NCBI GenBank assembly: GCA_011053085.1
Contig: DSBE01000408.1
Coordinates: forward strand, 1 to 8,851
Reading direction: 5' to 3'
DNA: 8,851 bases
DNA from: Chloroflexota bacterium
GTDB taxonomy: Bacteria > Chloroflexota > Anaerolineae > Anaerolineales > Anaerolineaceae
This document shows, piece after piece, positions 1 to 6,111 of the stretch (positions are counted from its first letter, which is position 1; each line of letters starts with the position of its first letter). A model generated the notes under the pieces. The model ran no database searches, was not told the DNA's origin, and was given only the letters and a program-made list of their open reading frames with translations. The translations under genes were made by a program, and so were the position numbers.

Positions 1-50
1 AGCAGGAGCAGGAGCATTAACACAACAAACAAGCGGGCGGTTCGTTTCAT
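1..50 (-). CDS. N-terminus of an exported protein (partial, runs off the left edge)
   Basis: Only the first 16 codons are visible. Read on the minus strand from the ATG at 50-48 they give MKRTARLFVVLMLLLL, a basic n-region followed by a hydrophobic core, which is a typical start of a Sec signal peptide or a membrane anchor. A good ribosome binding site (AAGGAAG, plus-strand 56-62) lies 5 nt upstream of the ATG and a TATAAT box lies a further 25 nt upstream. The AGCAGG-type tandem repeat seen at 1-16 on the plus strand is simply the antisense of the leucine codons of the hydrophobic core. The product beyond the signal peptide cannot be seen, so no function is assigned. The short plus-strand reading frames through this stretch have no such support. 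Confidence 0.68.
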   Translation of the reverse strand, partial: MKRTARLFVVLMLLLL

Positions 51-86
51 GGGTTCTTCCTTTGCTCTGAACAGTTGGATAGGCTA

Positions 87-92
87 ATTATA
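87..92 (-). promoter_or_regulatory. Putative -10 box of the left-edge exported-protein gene
   Basis: On the minus strand a perfect TATAAT lies 37 nt upstream of the ATG at 50, which would give a leader of about 30 nt. A convincing -35 at 16-18 bp is missing; the best hexamers there match 2-3 of 6 positions, and a TTGACC lies too far away (25 bp). The call rests on the -10 and its position. Confidence 0.35.
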
Positions 93-240
93 GTGTATTT
101 TTTGGTGATATTGCAGGGGTCAATTGCCAACGGTGGGCTTTGTGTCAGGGTGAAGGCGAACACCTCCCGTGGCTTTGTCTTTCCGACCGACCGCAGGGAG
201 CGGAGGAATCGGAACGATTGGGCTGGTTTCGAAGTTTGGT

Positions 241-395
241 GGTTTCGATCCCTCCGCGCAAACCAGCTTTGCTGGTTCTTGGTCGGGATGACACGATCAT
301 CTCGACTCTCGTAAACCGGGTGTCTTGTTTAATCAGTCTCTTGCGGGCAGGGTCGAGCCCTGTCCCTACGTGTTCATTGACTTTGTCCTTCCGAC
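241..395. repeat. 155-bp direct repeat, copy 1
   Basis: This segment aligns without gaps to 467-621, 226 bp downstream, with 9 mismatches by eye (about 94% identity), 8 of them transitions. It comprises block B, block C and the first half of block A. It contains two hairpins: AACCAGC-TTT-GCTGGTT at 261-277 and GGCAGGG...CCCTGTC near 346-363. The two copies diverge abruptly right after CCGAC, where block A changes its tip sequence. Confidence 0.9.
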
Positions 396-466
396 CGACC
401 GCAGGGAGCGGAGGAATCGAAAAGGCTCGACAGGATAATTCACCGGTCGTGTTGTCAGCGCCAGAA

Positions 467-621
467 GGTTTCGACCCCTCCACGCAAACCAGCGTTGCTG
501 GTTCTTGGTCGGGATGACACGATCATCTCGACTCTCGTAAACCGGGTGTCTTGTTTAATCAATCTCTTACGGACAGGGTCGAGCCCTGCCCCTACGTGTT
601 CATTGATTTTGTCTTTCCGAC
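467..621. repeat. 155-bp direct repeat, copy 2
   Basis: This is the second copy of the segment at 241-395, of exactly the same length. The hairpin at 487-503 reads AACCAGC-GTT-GCTGGTT, so the substitution relative to copy 1 falls in the loop and leaves the stem intact. After CCGAC at its right end the sequence continues with the AGATGGC/GCCATCT tip rather than the CGACCGCAGGGAG tip that follows copy 1. Confidence 0.9.
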
Positions 622-625
622 TGGA

Positions 626-642
626 AGATGGCGCAGCCATCT
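626..642. repeat. Hairpin tip AGATGGC-GCA-GCCATCT, copy 1
   Basis: This is a perfect 7-bp inverted repeat with a 3-nt loop, sitting inside the block A copy at 615-657 in place of the GACCGCAGGGAG tip found in the copies at 181-211 and 389-419. The same hairpin recurs at 968-984 with the same flanks. Confidence 0.85.
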
Positions 643-787
643 GCAACGGAGGAATCGAAACAGCCTAACACGTGCGTTCGCTGGTGGTTATGATGTGTCG
701 GACATTCCGACCGACCACAGGAAGCGGAGAAATCGGATCGATTGGGCATGATTAAGTGGTGGTTATGAGCAATTTCCTACCCCTAAC

Positions 788-823
788 CCCTCCCTGCAGG
801 AAGGGAAAATGTGACGAAGTCAC
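788..823. repeat. Two adjacent small palindromes
   Basis: An imperfect palindrome centred on CCTGCAGG (788-805, arms CCCT and AGGG) is followed by GTGAC-GAA-GTCAC at 811-823, a perfect 5-bp stem with a 3-nt loop. The pyrimidine-rich CCCCTAACCCC upstream and the GGGGTGGG downstream could pair weakly around both. They are part of the repeat island and have no clear gene context. Confidence 0.5.
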
Positions 824-844
824 ATGGGGTGGGTTTGTCTTTTC

Positions 845-876
845 GACACCCGGTTTATTCTCGTAAACCGGGTGTC
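845..876. repeat. Perfect 13-bp hairpin within block C, copy 3
   Basis: GACACCCGGTTTA (845-857) and TAAACCGGGTGTC (864-876) are exact reverse complements separated by TTCTCG. In the two other copies of block C (near 308-324 and 534-550) only the right arm is present, so this copy holds the complete palindrome or gained the left arm. A T-rich stretch follows at 880-884, too weak to call a terminator. Confidence 0.8.
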
Positions 877-967
877 TGATTTTTCAGCAGCCACTTCATG
901 ACAATCTTTTCCGGGCAGGGTCGAGCCCTGCCCCTACATGTTCATTGACTTTGTCTTTCCGACTGGA

Positions 968-984
968 AGATGGCGCAGCCATCT
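968..984. repeat. Hairpin tip AGATGGC-GCA-GCCATCT, copy 2
   Basis: It is identical to 626-642. The surrounding 40 bp (957-999 against 615-657) differ by a single base near the end of the tip (TGCAA versus TGCAG), and the downstream AAACAGCCTAACA is shared as well, so the similarity extends outside the hairpin. Confidence 0.85.
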
Positions 985-1087
985 GCAGCGGAGGAATCGA
1001 AACAGCCTAACATGTTCATTCACCGGTTGTTGTGATATGCCTGGTGGTTTCGATCCCTCCGCTCCCTTTGGTCGGTCGGGATGACGA

Positions 1088-1139
1088 AGATACGGTGAAA
1101 CATCGCACCGTATCTCTTCGGGAGGGGCTCACCCCCTCC
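1088..1139. repeat. Tandem hairpins just downstream of the lamin-tail gene
   Basis: A perfect 10-bp stem (AGATACGGTG at 1088-1097 with CACCGTATCT at 1106-1115, 8-nt loop) is followed by GGAGGGG (1121-1127) paired with CCCCTCC (1133-1139). They lie 14-65 nt past the stop codon of the minus-strand lamin-tail gene. Neither has a T-run on the transcribed side, so they are not textbook intrinsic terminators, but they could stabilise the 3' end of that transcript. The GC-rich hairpin may be a diverged member of the repeat family. Confidence 0.55.
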
Positions 1140-1152
1140 ACATCAAGAATCA

Positions 1153-2865
1153 TTACTCCAGGGTGAACGTCCACCACGGCGTCCACTGGGCGAAGTTGCG
1201 CCCGTTCTTGCCGCGCACATGCCAGCGGTATTCGCTGCCGCCCGTCAGTTTGGGGTCATTCACGCTGATCTCGCATTCCCCTGCATTGCAATGCGCCGCC
1301 GCGCTGTATAACTGGGCGTGCAATTTGACCCCTGCCATGTTTTCAATCTGGAACTGATAATAGATCGCCCCGGTGACCGCCGTCCAACGAAATGTCACCG
1401 GCTGGGCGGCGAAGGTGCTGCCGGATTCAGGCGCCAGCTGGGTATTGCGCGCCAGGCGCGTGTAACTGAAGATGCGCGGCGCGCTCCAATCGCTGACCAT
1501 GTCCCACTTCATCACATTCACCTGCCAGGTGTAATCGCCGTAGTTCATTTCGAGGTCGAATGGCAGGCGGAACTCGCAAAAAACGTCACAGGTGGTGCCG
1601 ACATTCCAGCGACCCAGCTGGCTGGCATCCGGGTTGAACACCTCCACCTGGTAACGCTGTGCGTCCGCCACCGGGTACCATTTGAAGGTCGGGCGGCCGC
1701 CATACACGACGGCATCCACCCCCGGCGAGCGCAGGCGCGGTGCTGGCGGGATAATGTGCAGCTGATGATAGACGCTCCAATGGCCGATGATGTCTTCCAC
1801 GTAAGCCGCCACATGCCACTTGTATTCACCCAAGGGCAGGTCGTCGGGCGCAGGGATCTCGCAGGTGAAGGCATCGCAGCGCACCGCGGCATCGTAAGTG
1901 GCGCGCTGCACGGTGGTGTTGTCGTCAATGCGCTTGATCTCCCAGGTGTACTTTTCAGCGCCACTCACCACCTGCCAGGTGAACGACGGGCGGGCAGCCT
2001 CGCTGCGTGCTTTGTCAACCGGAGTCACCAAGACCGGCGCAGGCGGCATTTCGGCGTAGATCACGCTGACAATATGAGCATTGGCAGGCATCAGCACGGT
2101 GTTAGAGGAACGGCGGCTGGCATCATCCTGGCTGCCGCTCCACCCGGCTATGGCCCAGCCGCTTTGCGGCGCAGCCCCGCTCAGGCTGATACTTTCGTTC
2201 ACATGGTAGTAGCCGGCATTGCACCCGCTGGAACGGTCCGGCACAGCGCTGGGGTCAGAGCCTTTGCCGGTGTGGCTGATGATCAGAAAATAGCACTGCT
2301 GGGCAGGGTTGACCGCCCCCAGGCTGGCGTTCTGCGCGATCCAGTCGCTGCCGAAGTTGGTGTCGGTTGAAAAGGCATCGCGCCCCAGGTTCTGGTTGGT
2401 TGGCATGCTGGGGTTGGTACCGCTCCATGAGGTGCCGATGGGCGGTCTAGTAATGCTACTGCCAAAGCGCATGAAATCAATCCCTCTGTCATCAGCATTG
2501 CGCAGGGAGACCGCCCCCGCGCCGCCCCACACGATGATGGGGTCGTTCGGCAGGTAGTAGGTGTTACCAGCACTGGTGCCGCTTTTCAGGTACAACACAA
2601 TGTATTCGTGACTGGCGATGGATGTGCCAGAAGGAAAAGTGAAATGCGCTGCCAGCACATTGGAGTTGTTGTACACCAGCACATCCCACCCGCTGAGGTC
2701 AATGGGGTTACTGTTGTCGTTGTAGAACTCTATGGCTTTGTCAGTACCGGCCTGCACTTCGTTGATCACAACATAACCACCATCCGCCCGCACGGCGGAC
2801 GGCGCAGACAAAACCGCCAGCAGCGCCATCACTGCCAGCAGCCACACAAAGGAACGTTTTTTCAT
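1153..2865 (-). CDS. Secreted lamin-tail domain protein with InlB-like repeat and three Ig/FN3-like repeats
   Basis: The product has 570 residues from the ATG at 2865, chosen because AGGAG lies 9 nt upstream and because it gives a clean signal peptide (MKKRSFVWLL..., likely cleaved after VRA at residue 27); an in-frame TTG at 2889 would add 8 residues and place that AGGAG inside the gene. Residues about 31-137 resemble a lamin-tail (LTD) domain: VINEVQAG, IEFYNDNSNPIDLSGW, then a beta-rich stretch. Residues about 191-272 look like a divergent InlB B-repeat (GWAIAGWSG, then VSVIYAE). Three Ig/FN3-like repeats follow at about 274-372, 373-469 and 472-570, each with a P..F.W..V.GA..Y sequence, a CxxxC or CxxxxC pair followed by E, and a YxWxV strand. 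No membrane anchor or sorting signal is seen at the C-terminus, so it is probably released or held non-covalently outside the cell. LTD domains in bacteria often occur in exported nucleases or adhesive proteins, but no catalytic domain is present here; a binding or structural role is inference. Confidence 0.9.
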   Translation of the reverse strand: MKKRSFVWLLAVMALLAVLSAPSAVRADGGYVVINEVQAGTDKAIEFYNDNSNPIDLSGWDVLVYNNSNVLAAHFTFPSGTSIASHEYIVLYLKSGTSAGNTYYLPNDPIIVWGGAGAVSLRNADDRGIDFMRFGSSITRPPIGTSWSGTNPSMPTNQNLGRDAFSTDTNFGSDWIAQNASLGAVNPAQQCYFLIISHTGKGSDPSAVPDRSSGCNAGYYHVNESISLSGAAPQSGWAIAGWSGSQDDASRRSSNTVLMPANAHIVSVIYAEMPPAPVLVTPVDKARSEAARPSFTWQVVSGAEKYTWEIKRIDDNTTVQRATYDAAVRCDAFTCEIPAPDDLPLGEYKWHVAAYVEDIIGHWSVYHQLHIIPPAPRLRSPGVDAVVYGGRPTFKWYPVADAQRYQVEVFNPDASQLGRWNVGTTCDVFCEFRLPFDLEMNYGDYTWQVNVMKWDMVSDWSAPRIFSYTRLARNTQLAPESGSTFAAQPVTFRWTAVTGAIYYQFQIENMAGVKLHAQLYSAAAHCNAGECEISVNDPKLTGGSEYRWHVRGKNGRNFAQWTPWWTFTLE

Positions 2866-2874
2866 ACCCGCATT

Positions 2875-2879
2875 CTCCT
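2875..2879 (-). promoter_or_regulatory. Ribosome binding site of the lamin-tail gene
   Basis: AGGAG on the minus strand, 9 nt before the ATG at 2865. It decides the start in favour of this ATG over the in-frame TTG at 2889. Confidence 0.75.
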
Positions 2880-2902
2880 GATGAATCAACTTCGTTCTTT
2901 CA

Positions 2903-2931
2903 ATTATATAGAAAACGAAGCGCCCTGAAAA
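2903..2931 (-). promoter_or_regulatory. Putative sigma-70-type promoter of the lamin-tail gene
   Basis: On the minus strand TTTTCA (plus-strand 2926-2931, 4 of 6 consensus positions) and TATAAT (2903-2908, perfect) are 17 bp apart. The -10 lies 37 bp upstream of the chosen ATG. The -35 falls within a palindrome described separately. Confidence 0.5.
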
Positions 2932-2942
2932 CAGGTTTTCAG
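2925..2942. promoter_or_regulatory. Perfect 18-bp palindrome over the -35 of the lamin-tail promoter
   Basis: CTGAAAAC-AG-GTTTTCAG: 8-bp arms with a 2-bp spacer in the divergent region between the lamin-tail gene and the ABC exporter gene. Its position over the predicted -35 is what a repressor operator would show. No regulator gene is nearby, and a chance palindrome cannot be excluded. Confidence 0.35.
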
Positions 2943-3039
2943 CAGGAAAAACCGCCAGTCACATTATTGCGCCAGTTCATGGTTGAAAGCCAGCCCCTTT
3001 TCATATCACCCTCCCCCGCCAGCCCCGCTGCAACGGGTG

Positions 3040-3045
3040 TATACT
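3040..3045 (+). promoter_or_regulatory. Weak candidate -10 box of the ABC exporter gene
   Basis: TATACT lies 51 bp upstream of the ATG at 3097. The region 16-18 bp further upstream is C-rich and shows no recognisable -35, so this is only a candidate. Confidence 0.25.
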
Positions 3046-3096
3046 AACCTCTGCAAAAGAACGAATGTTAAATTTGGCAGGAGACAACAATTCATT

Positions 3097-4839
3097 ATGG
3101 GTGCAATTCCACTGGTTTTCAAATTTGCTAAAAAATACTGGTTCGCGCTGCTGCTCACCGTGCTTTCGATGGTGCTGCTGGTCGGCGCGCAACTGTTGAT
3201 TCCCTGGCTGATCCGCAGCCTGATCAACCTTGTGACCACCGAACCGATCGCCGAAGATACCCTCCAGCAGATCACCCGACTGGGCTTGCTGGGGCTGCTG
3301 GTGTTCTTTTTACGCGGTGGGCTGGCTTTCCTGCGCTCCTACATGGCGCATATCGCCGGCTGGGGCGTGGTGGCAGACGTGCGCAAGTACGTATACCGCC
3401 ACATTCAGCAACTGTCGCTGCGCTACTATGAGGACAAACAGACCGGACAGATGATGTCGCGCGTGGTCAACGACACCGATATTTTCGAATCGCTGATTGC
3501 ACATGCCACCCCCGATATCGTTGTGAATGTGCTGACCTTCTTCGGCGTACTGGCCATTCTGGTGTCCTTGAACTGGACCCTGGCGCTGCTGAGCATGATC
3601 CCGATTCCCTTCATCGTGCTGGGCATGCGCGGCTTTGCCACCAAGGTGCGCCCTGCCTTCCGCTTCCGCCAGCAAGAACTGGGCGAGTTAAACGCGGTGC
3701 TGAACGACAATATCGCCGGCATCCGTGAGATCAAAGCCTTCACGCGCGAGGACATCGAGCAGGATCGCATCAGTCGCGGTATCGACAACTACAAAAATTC
3801 ACTGCTCAATGCGCTCAAACTGATGGCGATCTTTCACCCGGCGGTTGAGTTCTTCTCCTCGTTAGGCGTGCTGGTGGTGATCTATTTCGGCGGGCGGCTG
3901 GCATTCAACAATGTGCTGCCGGTGGCTGACCTGGTGGCATACTTCCTTTATTTGGAAACCTTCTACGCGCCGGTGCGCGCGCTGTCGCAAACCTGGGAGC
4001 AATTCCAGCAGGCGCTGGCCAGTGCTGACCGTGTCAACGAATTGATCCAGGAAACCCCTGAGATCAAAGACGAGCCAGACGCCATCGACCTGCCCGAACC
4101 GGTGGAAGGCCATGTGCGCTTTGACCATGTATCCTTCAAATACAGCACCGGCGAGATGGTGCTGCGCGACATCAACCTCGACATCCCCGCCCATGAAGTG
4201 GTCGCCCTGGTGGGCCCCACCGGCGTGGGCAAATCAACCCTGGTGAGCCTGATCCCGCGTTTCTACGACGTGGTCGAAGGCAGTGTCACCCTCGACGGTG
4301 TCGACCTGCGCCAGATCAAGTCACTGTCATTGCGCAAAAATATCTCCATCGTGCTGCAGGATGTGTTCCTCTTCCACGGCACCGTGCGCGATAACATCCT
4401 CTTCGGGCGCGCTGATGCCAGCGAAGCAGACATGATCGAGGCTGCCAAAGCCGCCAACGCGCATGACTTCATCCTGGAACTGCCCGAAGGCTACGATACG
4501 TTGATCGGTGAGCGCGGTGTCAAGCTGAGCGGCGGCCAGAAGCAGCGCGTTTCCATTGCGCGCGCCGTGCTGAAGAACGCCCCCATCTTGATTCTGGATG
4601 AAGCCACCTCTTCGGTGGACACCGAAACCGAATTGCTCATTCAAGAAGCACTGGAACGCCTGATGACCGGGCGCACCACCATCATCATCGCCCACCGCCT
4701 GTCAACGGTGCGCAACGCCGACAAGATCGTGGTGCTGGAGCATGACAATATCAAAGAAATGGGCAACCACGAAGAATTAATGGCCGCCCAGGGGCTGTAC
4801 CACCGCCTCTACACCATCCAGAAGAACTTCAACGCGTAA
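3097..4839 (+). CDS. ABC exporter half-transporter (fused membrane and ATPase domains)
   Basis: The product is 580 residues from the ATG at 3097, the usual size for a type IV (B-family, MsbA/BmrA-like) half-transporter. Six membrane segments are expected near residues 15-38, 60-78, 136-160, 161-178, 243-265 and 275-295. The ATPase domain shows Walker A GPTGVGKST (373-381), the Q-loop in VLQD (Q421), signature LSGGQ (477-481), Walker B ILILDE (497-502), the D-loop SSVD and the H-loop histidine (533). All key residues are intact, so it should be an active ATPase, working as a homodimer or with a partner encoded elsewhere because no second half-transporter is adjacent. The substrate (lipid, drug or peptide) cannot be read from sequence. 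AGGAG at 3079-3083 is 13 nt from the ATG, rather long. An in-frame TTG at 2983 would add 38 proline-rich, non-family residues and is disfavoured. The gene stands alone on its strand, divergent from the lamin-tail gene and convergent with the transpeptidase gene, and ends in a strong terminator. Confidence 0.95.
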   Translation: MGAIPLVFKFAKKYWFALLLTVLSMVLLVGAQLLIPWLIRSLINLVTTEPIAEDTLQQITRLGLLGLLVFFLRGGLAFLRSYMAHIAGWGVVADVRKYVYRHIQQLSLRYYEDKQTGQMMSRVVNDTDIFESLIAHATPDIVVNVLTFFGVLAILVSLNWTLALLSMIPIPFIVLGMRGFATKVRPAFRFRQQELGELNAVLNDNIAGIREIKAFTREDIEQDRISRGIDNYKNSLLNALKLMAIFHPAVEFFSSLGVLVVIYFGGRLAFNNVLPVADLVAYFLYLETFYAPVRALSQTWEQFQQALASADRVNELIQETPEIKDEPDAIDLPEPVEGHVRFDHVSFKYSTGEMVLRDINLDIPAHEVVALVGPTGVGKSTLVSLIPRFYDVVEGSVTLDGVDLRQIKSLSLRKNISIVLQDVFLFHGTVRDNILFGRADASEADMIEAAKAANAHDFILELPEGYDTLIGERGVKLSGGQKQRVSIARAVLKNAPILILDEATSSVDTETELLIQEALERLMTGRTTIIIAHRLSTVRNADKIVVLEHDNIKEMGNHEELMAAQGLYHRLYTIQKNFNA

Positions 4840-4865
4840 GAAAACTGACAGAACACCCAACAGAA

Positions 4866-4902
4866 ACCCCTCGCAGATACTTCTGTGAGGGGTGTTTTTT
4901 TT
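4866..4902 (+). terminator. Intrinsic terminator of the ABC exporter gene
   Basis: ACCCCTCGCAGA (4866-4877) pairs with TCTGTGAGGGGT (4882-4893) around a TACT loop, 12 pairs with one G-T wobble, followed by G and eight T residues (4895-4902). It begins 27 nt after the exporter stop codon and sits between two convergent genes, abutting the transpeptidase stop at 4904. On the minus strand the downstream T-run is weak, so it mainly serves the plus strand. Confidence 0.9.
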
Positions 4903-4903
4903 A

Positions 4904-6079
4904 CTAAGGCCCGCCGCTGGTATAGAGAGAGGGGTCAGTGGGCGTCATGCCAGAGGGATCCCATATATACACCCAGTCGCCGTCCTGCGCCCATTCCCAC
5001 AGCCAGCGCGCGTCAGCGATGGACAGGTTGACACAGCCGCGTGAGCGCACATAGCCCAAAAACTGGTGCCAGTAGATGCCGTGGAAGGCACGCGCCTGGT
5101 CAAAGTACTGGGTATAGGGAACATCTTCGAGGTAATAGAACTCGCTCTCCACACTGATGGTCATATCTTCGGTTTCTTTGCGCTGATAGATCTGGAACAA
5201 CCCCGGCTGGGTGTAGTAAGGTTCCACGCCGGTGGATACCAGGGTAGCGAACACCAGTTCACCGTCTTCATACACCATCATGGTCTGCTCAAACAGGTTG
5301 AGCTCGATCCAGCGGTTGTTATCCACACCTTCCGGCGGGGTGGTGTTGATCATCACCGCCGCCACGGTATGCTCGGGCAGCCAGTCGTTGACGCCCACGC
5401 GGTACCACAGGGTACCGGCGGAGTCTTCACGCGTGCCATACAGCGGCAAAATGTCGTAACGGCGGAAAACATTGCCGCTTTGGGGCGCGCTGTAAGCAGG
5501 TGCCGTATAACCGGGGAATTCGATGGAATTGACAAAGATAAAATCATCGCGCGGCGTTTCATGGAACACCATTCCTTCATAACGCGGCGCCGTGATGCGT
5601 GAGACATCGCCGCCCCACACCCACTCACCGCTCTTGAAGCGATAATAGACCTGCCCGTCGCTCTCGGCGCGCTGCGAATAGGAAAAAACGCGCATACCAT
5701 CCGGCATCACCCGTGATGGCGAAAAACTTCTGGCGCTTTCCAGCGAGCCATAGATGTTAATCGGCCCTTCGGTCTGCACACGGGCATACAGATAATCAAC
5801 GGTGCCATAGTCCCAGGGGGTGCGTGTATAAGCCATCGGGCGCGGCGGATAGTGGATGCCATCGCGCGCCAAATCGGTCAGGGTCTGAGCTGCCCCCAAG
5901 GGCAGGCAATCCTGCGGATCATACAGGTAGACATCCGGCATACACAGCGGGGCGGGAAACTCCAGCGGTCCGGTGTACTCTTCCGCCTGTACAGGCAGGG
6001 GTGTGAGTAAAAACAACAATACCGCCAGCAGAAGCGCAGGCAGGCAGTTGATGGGTGTTAGCGTCAATTTGGTTTTCAT
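4904..6079 (-). CDS. Secreted L,D-transpeptidase (YkuD domain)
   Basis: L,D-transpeptidases of this family form or exchange 3-3 peptide bonds in peptidoglycan outside the membrane, using a cysteine nucleophile. From the ATG at 6079 the protein has 391 residues: a signal peptide (MKTKLTLTPIN, hydrophobic core, cut after VQA at residue 32), a beta-rich, possibly SH3-like region around 88-173, and a YkuD domain at about 255-373 starting RWIELNLFEQTMMVY. The active-site stretch reads FHGIYWH (H333, H338) then SRGCVNLS with catalytic C349. The usual motif is S/T-H-G-C; here Arg replaces His, discussed as a finding. A GTG at 6115 is in frame, overlaps the stop of the upstream membrane-protein gene as GTGA, and would add 12 residues (including CC) before the signal peptide; the ATG is preferred for its canonical n-region, though neither start has a strong ribosome binding site. 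It is the last gene of the probable three-gene operon. Confidence 0.9.
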   Translation of the reverse strand: MKTKLTLTPINCLPALLLAVLLFLLTPLPVQAEEYTGPLEFPAPLCMPDVYLYDPQDCLPLGAAQTLTDLARDGIHYPPRPMAYTRTPWDYGTVDYLYARVQTEGPINIYGSLESARSFSPSRVMPDGMRVFSYSQRAESDGQVYYRFKSGEWVWGGDVSRITAPRYEGMVFHETPRDDFIFVNSIEFPGYTAPAYSAPQSGNVFRRYDILPLYGTREDSAGTLWYRVGVNDWLPEHTVAAVMINTTPPEGVDNNRWIELNLFEQTMMVYEDGELVFATLVSTGVEPYYTQPGLFQIYQRKETEDMTISVESEFYYLEDVPYTQYFDQARAFHGIYWHQFLGYVRSRGCVNLSIADARWLWEWAQDGDWVYIWDPSGMTPTDPSLYTSGGP

Positions 6080-6111
6080 GGGTGCAATTGTACCCGGTTT
6101 GCAGCAAAATT

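Larger units (their letters stand above)
177..1139. repeat. Mosaic island of palindromic intergenic repeats (about 1 kb, gene-free)
   Basis: The whole stretch between the left-edge gene and the lamin-tail gene lacks a credible coding region and is built from related repeat blocks. Block A (TTCCGAC, variable tip, CGGAGGAATCG) occurs at 181-211, 389-419, 615-657, 705-735 and 957-999. Block B, close to the reverse complement of A (CGATCCCTCCG, variable tip, GGTCGGGATGAC), occurs at 246-292, 472-518 and 1051-1085. Block C, carrying CTCGTAAACCGGGTGTC and a GGCAGGG/CCCTGCC hairpin followed by a CTACGTGTTCATTGA-like tail, occurs at about 293-388, 519-614 and, diverged, 860-956. Shorter shared pieces join them, for example TTCACCGGT near 440 and 1018 and CGATTGGGC near 213 and 738. 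The blocks follow the order A-B-C in units of roughly 210-226 bp, decayed towards the right. No transposase is present; a REP/MITE-like non-autonomous origin is likely but unproven. The open frames here differ between copies and lack Shine-Dalgarno sites and protein-like composition. Confidence 0.85.

Noticed and set aside
75..751. Several small open frames of 60-125 codons on both strands in the repeat island
   Set aside because: They run through the repeated blocks, change frame between copies, lack ribosome binding sites, and the similar peptides they encode only reflect the DNA repeats.
177..1085. CRISPR array
   Set aside because: The repeats are imperfect, occur in both orientations, vary in internal sequence, and are not separated by spacers of regular length. 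No cas gene is present.
177..1085. A single insertion element bounded by inverted copies of block A (177-211) and block B (1051-1085)
   Set aside because: The ends match at about 86% over 35 bp, but the same blocks also occur several times inside, no target-site duplication is evident and no transposase exists, so the pair is not special as termini.
1318..2370. A 350-codon plus-strand open frame inside the lamin-tail gene
   Set aside because: It is antisense to a gene with a signal peptide, ordered domains and internal repeats. Its translation is rich in His, Arg and Ala with no recognisable domain, as expected for the shadow of a GC-rich gene.
2983..3096. Extended N-terminus of the ABC exporter from a TTG at 2983
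   Set aside because: The added 38 residues are proline-rich and unlike the family, and the frame would cover the promoter region. The ATG at 3097 directly precedes the expected first membrane segment.
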